IMG/VR virus record: IMGVR_UViG_3300028840_002691
Span: 41,095 to 105,094 of that record
DNA: 64,000 nt
Reading direction: 5' to 3' (one strand)
Source of the DNA: a virus
In this document: positions 58,073 to 64,000 of the stretch, one piece after another
Position numbering within the stretch: the stretch's first letter is position 1
How the letters are laid out: every line of letters begins with the position of its first letter
Notes under the pieces: generated by a model
What the model was told of the DNA's origin: nothing
Databases searched by the model: none
The model's input: the letters and a program-made list of their open reading frames with translations, nothing else
Made by a program: the position numbers and the translations under genes

Positions 58073-58717
58073 ATGAAGAGGAGGCGAGATTTTATGGGAA
58101 ATAGAGAACATTGTCGGTTTGAATTTATCTCTAAAAGTGAGGAGAGAAAGGGGAATAAGAGTAAAAATAAACTGTGGGGTTTTATTTATGCTGTTTGTAT
58201 TTGTAATAAGGGTAGTCGGGTTTTGGAAATTAAGATCGGTAGGACGATTAAGGAGTTGTATCATTATATCTCTTCTAACTATGGAGGTTCTGTTTCTTTA
58301 ATCTATTATCTAATGATTCCTGTTGGTAATGTTGAGATGTGTGAGAAGTGGATAATAAATAGTGAATATATGAAGGAATATCCTGGTTCTACTAATGAAC
58401 GTTTTAATTTATCTGTTATGTGTATTTTACCCCAGATATTTTCTCAGGCTTTTACTTTATTTGGTTGTACAAATGGGATTGACAGAAGTTCTTATTCTGG
58501 GGATCGTTGGGGAAAACAGGGGTTACCGACTCATTCTGAGATTGTGAGTTATATCGTATCTAAGACGGGGGAGTGGCTTACTATTAAGGGTGTTTGTTCT
58601 TTTTTTGGTATTATTAGAAAGAAGAATAAAGATCATGCGTCTAGATATAATACCGTTTCTAGACGTCTTTTGGATATTTGTGGTAAAAACGTTGATGGTA
58701 AATATCTAGTTCCTTAG
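58073..58717 (+). CDS. GIY-YIG/T5orf172-like endonuclease with wHTH (putative)
   Basis: This 214-residue protein contains WGFIYAVCI and IKIGRTIKELYHYI, the Y-x-x ... K-I-G-x-T pattern of the MUG113/T5orf172 group of the GIY-YIG fold, with a Glu in NERFNLS. The C-terminal part (EIVSYIVSKTGEWLTIKGVC) looks like a winged helix. It interrupts the otherwise coupled nucleotide genes, as a mobile endonuclease would. ATG at 58073, with an alternative further in. Confidence 0.5.
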   Translation: MKRRRDFMGNREHCRFEFISKSEERKGNKSKNKLWGFIYAVCICNKGSRVLEIKIGRTIKELYHYISSNYGGSVSLIYYLMIPVGNVEMCEKWIINSEYMKEYPGSTNERFNLSVMCILPQIFSQAFTLFGCTNGIDRSSYSGDRWGKQGLPTHSEIVSYIVSKTGEWLTIKGVCSFFGIIRKKNKDHASRYNTVSRRLLDICGKNVDGKYLVP

Positions 58718-58720
58718 AAG

Positions 58721-59167
58721 ATGATAAATAGAGTATCTCTCGATAAAATCTTTATGGAGACAGCAAAACTATTTGCTGAAAGATCTACGTGCCTTCGGCC
58801 TAAAGAGATGAAGGGTAAGGTCGGTGCCGTAATCGTTCAGGATAATAGAATTGTCTCTACCGGATATACTGGTTCTGCTTCTGGTGATTCCCATTGTATT
58901 GATGTTGGTTGTGAGATTGATTCTAATACCGGAGGTTGTATAAGAACATTGCATTCAGAGACCAATGCTATAGCTTTTGCTGCTAGGAGTGGTATCAAGT
59001 TAGAGAATGCTGAGATGTTTGTTACTTTAAGTCCGTGTCTGGACTGTGCTAAGTTACTCGTTGCTTGTGGATTCAAAAGGGTTGTTTACTTGATAGAGTA
59101 CAGGGATGAAAGAGGAATCAAATATCTGAAAGATCATGGTGTGATTTGTGAGCGATATAGAGACTGA
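58721..59167 (+). CDS. dCMP deaminase
   Basis: This 148-residue protein has LHSETNAIAFAA about residue 77, with the zinc-binding His and catalytic Glu, and LSPCLDCAKLL about 104, with the P-C-x-x-C zinc ligands. AVIVQDNRIVSTGYTGSASG precedes. It converts dCMP to dUMP, feeding thymidylate synthesis. The last 20 bases overlap the polymerase gene. Confidence 0.85.
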   Translation: MINRVSLDKIFMETAKLFAERSTCLRPKEMKGKVGAVIVQDNRIVSTGYTGSASGDSHCIDVGCEIDSNTGGCIRTLHSETNAIAFAARSGIKLENAEMFVTLSPCLDCAKLLVACGFKRVVYLIEYRDERGIKYLKDHGVICERYRD

Positions 59168-61625
59168 TAAGAATTGTGGTAAATGCGGACAGTATAGAAA
59201 GGTAAGAAGTCCTAATATCCCTTGTGATGGTTATGGGAAGAAAGGTGTTCTTGCTGTTGGACAAAGTCCCGGAGTTGTTGAAGATAGAAAAGGAGAAAAT
59301 TTTGTTGGCAGCAGTGGCGATCTTGTTACTGATGTCATGCGTACTTATGGATTGGAGTTTAAACGAGATTTCTATGTTGCCAATGCTTTTAGGTGTAAGC
59401 CTTCTGGTAAGAACTTTTTGATGTATCAGAAGTGCTGTCACCATAGACTTGTTGGTGATATTAAAAGATTGAAACCGTGGTTGATTGTTGCTTTTGGAAA
59501 GGAGGCTATACAATCTGTCTTTGGGATCTTTCATCCGATTACTACTAAACAGTTTCAAGATCTTTTGATTCCACGTGTTGAGTATGGTTGCTGGGTATAT
59601 TGTACTTATCATCCTGCTTGGGTGATCAGGAATGAAAGGGACAACAAAGATCTTTTCATTGATGCTGTTGGCCGTATAGCAGAGTTGATTGAGGATTCGG
59701 AGGAAGAGGGGCTTGAGTTCGAGTGGAGGCATAGGACTGATTGGCAGCTTGATAATGTGGAGACTGTTACTGATTTTGACAAAGCCGTTGAATATCTGAG
59801 ATCGTTAAGGCAGGTTGAGAAGTTTGCTTTTGACTGGGAGAACTATCCATTAAGGCCTTTTTCAAATGACTCCAGAGTGTTATGTGTTGGTCTTGCTGTT
59901 GATGGTGATCATGGTAAGTGTATCCCACTGGATAAGATCCCTGTACCTAAGAGGGAAGTTTATTGGAGCCCACGGCAAAGAAGGATAATTGGACAAGAAC
60001 TGAAGGAGACTTTACAGACAGAAGGACCATTAAAGATAGCTCATAATATACAGCATGAAATGTTGTGGACAAAGTTCATCGGAGCTGAATTGGCGAGACC
60101 GTGGACTTGTACTATGGTCCGGCAGCATTTAAGATGGGAAAAGTCCGGTGCTGGAAAGAATGGTTGGTACGGGCCGAAGTCGTTAAAGTTCCAGATGTTT
60201 GCTAGGCGTGGTTTGTGGCCTTATGATGAACATTTGAAACCTCCCAATATGAACTATGGGCTACTTAATGACAAGGATTTGTTTGACTATAATGCTTGTG
60301 ATGCTAAGTTCACTTACTGGCTTTATGATGAACAAGAACGAGAGAATTATCGTGGTATCGGCGTTGCTGAGAGAATACACATTGAATACGGCTGTAAAGC
60401 CATGGCCGAGATGACTTGGAATGGCGTCGAAGTTGATAAGAAAGTTGTTTCTTCTTTGTCTGGCGAATGGCAGGATCAGTTAAAAGAAGTTAAGAGTGAA
60501 CTGATCAATTGTTCTTATGGGAGGAAATGGAAGAAGAAATATAAAACAGAGATTGATCTGAATAGTGGCAAACAGGTTGGTGAAATGCTTTTTGAGATAC
60601 AGAAGCTTCCTGGAGGTAAGAAAACGCCGAAGAGTGGACAATGGAAAACTACTGAGGATATCATTCAAGATCTCATTAAGAAAGGATATGAATGGCCTAA
60701 GAACTGGTTGAGATATAAGAAACTTGAAAAGGCTGTCGGTACTTTTCTTAAAGGATATCTTGAAGATCAACTTCATGATGATGGTAAACTTCATCCTTCG
60801 TTTGGTCTTGGAGTTGCTGAGACATATCGGGGTCAATCTGATAGTCCTAATATGCAGAATTTCCCAAATAGGGAAGCACTGGTTGGAAGGGAGATCAGGA
60901 AGGCTATCTATGCTCCTAGAGGGTGGGAGATTGGCGAGTTTGATTATAGTCAACATGAGGTTCGTGTGCTTGCAATGTTATCTAAGGATAAAGTTCTTAT
61001 TGATAATATTGTAAGTGGGCATGATTTTCATGAGGACTATGCTGCCAAGATAATGGAGAAACCGGCTAGTAAGTTAACTACGAGAGAAAGGGATGAAGGG
61101 GGTAAAAGGATTTTTGTTTTTCCTATTTTCTATGGTTCTGGTTGGAGGAGTATCTATGAGGACTTGGTTGCTAACGGTTTTAAAGTAAGGGAAAAAAATG
61201 TAAAGCATGTTTACTATGCTTTTAAAGAGAAGTATTCGGGGGTGACAGCATTTCAAAAGAAGCTTGCTGAGTTCTTTAGAGATAATGCTTATGTTGAAAC
61301 ACCTTTGGGATATAGACGGAGGGAACCAATGACTTATACGGCTTTGGTTAATTTTCCCGTCCAGAATGTTGCCTTTGCTTTACTTCTTTATGCTGCTGCC
61401 AAGACGATGGATGCTATTAAGGATCAGGAAATGAAGGCAAAGGGGATATTTCAAATACATGATTCGGCTGGATTTATTTATCCTAAAAATGAAAGACGGC
61501 AGCTTTTTGATCTTGTTCTTGATAATTTTTTGGAGTTCCCCTGGAAGTTTACGGAAACTGTACCACTTAAGGTCGGTGCTAAAGTTGGGAAGAATTGGCT
61601 CGAGATGAGGAAAATAAATTTATGA
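59148..61625 (+). CDS. polA: DNA polymerase I-type with N-terminal UDG domain
   Basis: This 825-residue protein has a UDG-like domain at residues 1-190 with NCGKCG, AVGQSPG, NAFRCKPSGKN and TYHPAW. A 3'-5' exonuclease starts with FAFDWENY about 225. The polymerase core has motif A EFDYSQHEVR about 597, motif B KRIFVFPIFYGSG about 653 and motif C QIHDSAG about 768. It starts at GTG 59148 within the deaminase gene. Family A replicative polymerase of the phage; fusion suggests that uracil or a modified base is checked during synthesis. AT-rich. Confidence 0.85.
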   Translation: MSDIETDKNCGKCGQYRKVRSPNIPCDGYGKKGVLAVGQSPGVVEDRKGENFVGSSGDLVTDVMRTYGLEFKRDFYVANAFRCKPSGKNFLMYQKCCHHRLVGDIKRLKPWLIVAFGKEAIQSVFGIFHPITTKQFQDLLIPRVEYGCWVYCTYHPAWVIRNERDNKDLFIDAVGRIAELIEDSEEEGLEFEWRHRTDWQLDNVETVTDFDKAVEYLRSLRQVEKFAFDWENYPLRPFSNDSRVLCVGLAVDGDHGKCIPLDKIPVPKREVYWSPRQRRIIGQELKETLQTEGPLKIAHNIQHEMLWTKFIGAELARPWTCTMVRQHLRWEKSGAGKNGWYGPKSLKFQMFARRGLWPYDEHLKPPNMNYGLLNDKDLFDYNACDAKFTYWLYDEQERENYRGIGVAERIHIEYGCKAMAEMTWNGVEVDKKVVSSLSGEWQDQLKEVKSELINCSYGRKWKKKYKTEIDLNSGKQVGEMLFEIQKLPGGKKTPKSGQWKTTEDIIQDLIKKGYEWPKNWLRYKKLEKAVGTFLKGYLEDQLHDDGKLHPSFGLGVAETYRGQSDSPNMQNFPNREALVGREIRKAIYAPRGWEIGEFDYSQHEVRVLAMLSKDKVLIDNIVSGHDFHEDYAAKIMEKPASKLTTRERDEGGKRIFVFPIFYGSGWRSIYEDLVANGFKVREKNVKHVYYAFKEKYSGVTAFQKKLAEFFRDNAYVETPLGYRRREPMTYTALVNFPVQNVAFALLLYAAAKTMDAIKDQEMKAKGIFQIHDSAGFIYPKNERRQLFDLVLDNFLEFPWKFTETVPLKVGAKVGKNWLEMRKINL

Positions 61626-61648
61626 GATTGAAAAACGTATGGTATGAT
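61620..61648 (+). promoter_or_regulatory. Phage-family promoter (before 61669)
   Basis: TTATGA, 17 bases, TATGAT, with TATGG extension and the AAAATAAAGGAGG that follows the promoter at 44279 as well. It starts the transcription unit of the zinc-ribbon protein, SSB and recA. Confidence 0.7.
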
Positions 61649-61668
61649 GAAAATAAAGGAGGCAGAAA

Positions 61669-62295
61669 GTGGTAAAACGGAAAACCAAAAAACAGCAAGA
61701 TGATGTTGAATTTCCACAGTACGTTTCGGTATGCGAGAGCTGCGGGGAGACTTATCATTTCCCACTGGAGGACGAGCACATAGACCTGTGTAACAAGTGC
61801 GTAGAGAAGGACTACCGCGAGGAGCTGGCACTGAACAGGTTCAGCCTGGAGGAGCACGCCGAGACCCAGCCACAGAAGCTGGAGAAGTGGTACGCGGCAC
61901 TGGTAGAGATGAAGGACATCTACTACGGTGTAGAGCAAGATTTGAAGTCCGTGAAGGCTCGGCTGGACGGCGACATAAGGCTGTGCGAGTCTGCTGATCT
62001 TGAGGACTTGTATGGCATACAGAAGCTGACGGAGGGGGCGATAACCAGCGCCATAGAGCGCCATGCAGACTACCTGCAAGCTACTAGGCTACAGCGGCTG
62101 GCGTGGAGGAGGAGGGAGATTCTGAGCTCTGCTGTAGATGCTTTCAGGGATAGGAGCAGTATGATAAAGGTGCTGAAGGATCTGTTCGTAAGCCAATACT
62201 TTGACCGTACAGAGGGGGTGGTGAGCAGAAAAAGGGAAGAGACTATAGGCAAGGACATCAGAGTACCTAGAAGAAAGAAAGGAGGCAACGACTAA
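61669..62295 (+). CDS. Zinc-ribbon helical protein
   Basis: This 208-residue protein starts at GTG 61669 behind GGAGGC. VCESCGETYHF about 20 and DLCNKCVEKDY about 36 form a zinc ribbon. The rest is helical and charged (EKWYAALVEMKDIYYGVEQD) with a basic C-terminus. It lies directly before the SSB gene, so a recombination-mediator or SSB partner role is possible. GC-rich again. Confidence 0.55.
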   Translation: MVKRKTKKQQDDVEFPQYVSVCESCGETYHFPLEDEHIDLCNKCVEKDYREELALNRFSLEEHAETQPQKLEKWYAALVEMKDIYYGVEQDLKSVKARLDGDIRLCESADLEDLYGIQKLTEGAITSAIERHADYLQATRLQRLAWRRREILSSAVDAFRDRSSMIKVLKDLFVSQYFDRTEGVVSRKREETIGKDIRVPRRKKGGND

Positions 62296-62296
62296 G

Positions 62297-63397
62297 ATGC
62301 CAAAACCAAGAAAGAAAGAAGTAGCACCAAAGAAAAAGACCGGAAGGGGTGAGCGCAGGCACATACCGAAACCAAGTGACGAGGCCGTGAAGAAGGGCGG
62401 CATGAGTGGAGGCTGGAAGGGCTGGGTCAAGAGCGACTTCCAGGACCGGATGTTCAAGCCTAAGGAGGGTACCAACAGGGTGCGGTTCCTGGCCTGGGCT
62501 GACGGTAGGTACTGGGGGCTGCAGATTCGTGAGCACAGGAACGTGGGACCGAAGAACAGCGCCTACCTCTGCATGCAGAGTGAGATCAGGGATGGCTTGA
62601 CGCTTTATGACGACCTGAAGGACCTTGTGGACAGTGATGAGGTAAGCGACAAGTGCCCGATTTGTGAGGACATCTATCGGCTGATGCGTGAGGGCACCAC
62701 AGGCAAGGAGATCAAGCAGAAGGGCTTGTGGCCCACGTCTAGGACCGTGTACCTTCTTGTGGACAGGGACGAGGAGGAGAAGGGAGTACAGATTTGGACT
62801 GCTCCCTACTGGCAGATTGACGAGGAGTTAAGAGGACTGGTGATTGATCCGCAGACCGGAAGACCACTGCCGATGACCGACCCTGATGAGGGATTTGACT
62901 TCTACTTCGACATGGAGATCGAGAAGACTTCGGCTGGCGACTTCCCACGGTACAAGAAGTGCCAGGTGGCTAGGAACAGCAGCAAACTGGACATCGAGTT
63001 CTATGATCAGGTGTTTGATCTCAGAGAGGCGCTGGTGATACCTAGCTACAACGAGATCGCTGACGAGTACCTCGGCGACCAGGAAGAGGAAGAAGTAGAG
63101 GCCGAGGAAGAGGAGCACGACGACACTCGTGATGCTCCTTGGGAAAAGGATGAACAGGAGGAAGAAGAGTCTGAAGAGGAAACCGAAGAGGAGGAAGAGC
63201 AGGAGGACGACACCGGAGAGCTGGACTGCGAGGACGAGCCCTGCTTCGGCGACGTGGAGGAGTGGAATCGTTATGCAGATTGTTCTACTACTTGTCCTTG
63301 TCGTGAGGAGTGTGAGGCTGAGGTCAAGAGAAAGCAGGCTGCTAAGGCGAAGAAACCTAAAAAACCTTTAAAACCCAAGAAGCCTACGAGGAAATAG
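62297..63397 (+). CDS. gp32-like single-stranded DNA-binding protein
   Basis: This 366-residue protein has FKPKEGTNRVRFLAWADG about 56 opening an OB fold of the T4 gp32 type. YLCMQ and DKCPIC (about 91 and 121) are likely zinc ligands. Residues about 258-305 are almost all Glu/Asp, the acidic tail that recruits partners. Unusually, a Cys-rich segment (CEDEPCFGD, CSTTCPCREEC) and a Lys-rich end follow. It covers ssDNA during replication. ATG behind AAAGGAGGC. Confidence 0.75.
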   Translation: MPKPRKKEVAPKKKTGRGERRHIPKPSDEAVKKGGMSGGWKGWVKSDFQDRMFKPKEGTNRVRFLAWADGRYWGLQIREHRNVGPKNSAYLCMQSEIRDGLTLYDDLKDLVDSDEVSDKCPICEDIYRLMREGTTGKEIKQKGLWPTSRTVYLLVDRDEEEKGVQIWTAPYWQIDEELRGLVIDPQTGRPLPMTDPDEGFDFYFDMEIEKTSAGDFPRYKKCQVARNSSKLDIEFYDQVFDLREALVIPSYNEIADEYLGDQEEEEVEAEEEEHDDTRDAPWEKDEQEEEESEEETEEEEEQEDDTGELDCEDEPCFGDVEEWNRYADCSTTCPCREECEAEVKRKQAAKAKKPKKPLKPKKPTRK

Positions 63398-63441
63398 TGA
63401 ATATAGTTGGTGTTTTGTGTAGTTATGGATGTGGTAGATAG
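63397..63441 (+). pseudogene. Zinc-finger stub of a lost homing endonuclease
   Basis: A 14-codon frame, MNIVGVLCSYGCGR, ends in TAG. LCSYGCGR equals residues 5-12 of the finger ORF at 12280, and 18 of 20 bases agree between 63418-63437 and 12295-12314. A fragment of the same endonuclease family was probably left between the SSB and recA genes. Confidence 0.5.
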
Positions 63442-63449
63442 GTGAGTAA

Positions 63450-64000
63450 ATGGCGGACCCATCAAAGATAAAGCCCACCCGCAAGCCCAGGCGGATGTTG
63501 GAGCCTGGACCCAGTGACGTGCAGCACTTTCTGAGCACGGGCTCCACTCTGCTGGACCTCTGTATCAGCGGGCTTGTAGATCCCAGTGGCCGAGGAGGGA
63601 TCCCCGTGGGCAGGTACACAGAGATATTCGGTCCGGAGGCCAGCGGTAAGAGCTACATCAGTGGTGAGTTACTAAGGAGTGCGCAGGACTTGGGGTGGGA
63701 GCGGCACCTGGTGGACACAGAGAGGAGCTTTGAGTTCGACAGGGCTGTTGATACTTTTGATCTTGAAGTTGATGACGGTAAGTTTCATTACTATCCAAGT
63801 GAAAGGGAAGCAGACATTGATGCCGTTGAAGACATTATCGGTGTGTATAAGGTTGGCACAAGTAGGGTTGCTAGGAAGGGTTTGATAAATAAGATTGCAG
63901 AAAGGATGGATGGTAAGAATCCTGGTGTAGCTATTGTTGATAGTATTGCGGCACTTACTAGCAGGATGGAGAAGGACGGTTCTGACAAGCGTGGGCAGAG
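63450..64000 (+). CDS. recA: RecA-like recombinase (partial, runs off the window)
   Basis: The first 183 residues are present. EIFGPEASGKSYISGELL about 58 is Walker A, HLVDTERSFEFDR about 84 carries the catalytic Glu region, and VAIVDSIAALTSRMEKDG about 157 is Walker B and following loop L1. It promotes strand exchange in recombination and recombination-dependent replication. Start ATG 63450 behind GGTGAG. Codon use changes from G/C-ending to T-ending at about 63740 inside the gene. Confidence 0.85.
   Translation, partial: MADPSKIKPTRKPRRMLEPGPSDVQHFLSTGSTLLDLCISGLVDPSGRGGIPVGRYTEIFGPEASGKSYISGELLRSAQDLGWERHLVDTERSFEFDRAVDTFDLEVDDGKFHYYPSEREADIDAVEDIIGVYKVGTSRVARKGLINKIAERMDGKNPGVAIVDSIAALTSRMEKDGSDKRGQ

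Noticed and set aside
1-64000. Genome-wide recoding of TGA
   Set aside because: TGA ends many well-supported genes here (for example SF2-neighbour, UDG-flanking and terminase genes), so the lysin TGA is a local event.
1-64000. Temperate phage or prophage
   Set aside because: No integrase, repressor/Cro pair, att repeats or flanking host genes. The ParB-like gene has no ParA. Genes outside the window could change this.
1-64000. tRNA genes
   Set aside because: No cloverleaf with T-loop GTTCGANTC and CCA end was found by eye. A tRNAscan run would be decisive.

Overview
The window is about 64 kb of a tailed double-stranded DNA bacteriophage (Caudoviricetes). Every gene I can support reads on the + strand, genes are tightly packed with many ATGA/TAATG stop-start overlaps, and the order is the usual virion-then-lysis-then-replication order. 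No tail sheath, integrase or repressor is recognisable, so a siphovirus-like lytic phage is most likely. A Gram-negative host is inferred from an O-antigen-ligase-like membrane protein and two lipobox signal peptides. The host genus cannot be read from the sequence. I see no tRNA, rRNA, CRISPR array or insertion sequence.

Layout: 1-2.2 kb holds tiny membrane or zinc-ribbon proteins and a coiled-coil candidate small terminase. 2.2-18.3 kb is DNA packaging and head: terminase, a sigma-like protein, portal, two exported beta-helix proteins, MuF-type minor head protein, prohead protease with nested scaffold, three DUF2190-like paralogues, major capsid protein, and a pair of fibre-like paralogues. 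18.4-20.5 kb is an O-antigen-ligase/TPR membrane protein in the middle of the virion genes. 20.5-35.6 kb is connector and tail: completion proteins, two tail-tube paralogues, chaperone with a -1 frameshift, tape measure, distal tail proteins, beta-helix fibre, and two C1q-like tip paralogues. 35.6-38.4 kb is a lysis region: holin-like proteins, an M15 peptidase gene broken by an in-frame TGA, a lipoprotein, and an NlpC/P60-like protein. 38.4-48.7 kb is early replication: phosphoesterase, metallopeptidase, initiator, DnaB-like helicase, SF2 helicase, ParB-like protein, primase, HNH endonuclease. 48.7-49.1 kb is an AT-rich region with TGTCAA/TTGACA sites, a consensus promoter and a likely small RNA. 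49.1-52.3 kb has small accessory proteins, including one with 32 identical-length 18-bp repeats. 52.3-61.6 kb is an AT-rich nucleotide-metabolism and DNA-modification module: Nmad1-like, asparagine-synthase-like, dUTPase-like, UDG, frameshifted C5-methyltransferase, NPPY methyltransferase, thymidylate-synthase-like, dCMP deaminase, UDG-PolA fusion. 61.6-64 kb has a zinc-ribbon protein, gp32-like SSB and the start of recA.

The early operons share a phage-specific promoter type with a 17-bp spacer, a GAAATC-like block and an extended -10 (TATGG-TATACT). Copies lie before 39785, 44466, 51622 and 61669. Three homing-type endonuclease genes (10886, 12280-12725, 47564), a GIY-YIG-like gene (58073) and a 14-codon zinc-finger stub (63397) show repeated invasion by such elements.

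The most interesting points are: the CCC-TGA frameshift exactly at the catalytic motif of the cytosine methyltransferase; the thymidylate-synthase homologue with Asp at the Asn177-equivalent position, next to Nmad1-, AsnB-, UDG- and dUTPase-like genes, which suggests cytosine-directed base modification; the surface-remodelling genes inside the virion cluster; the homing endonuclease that rebuilds the start of the gene it split; and the promoter/hairpin small-RNA unit at 48.95-49.12 kb.
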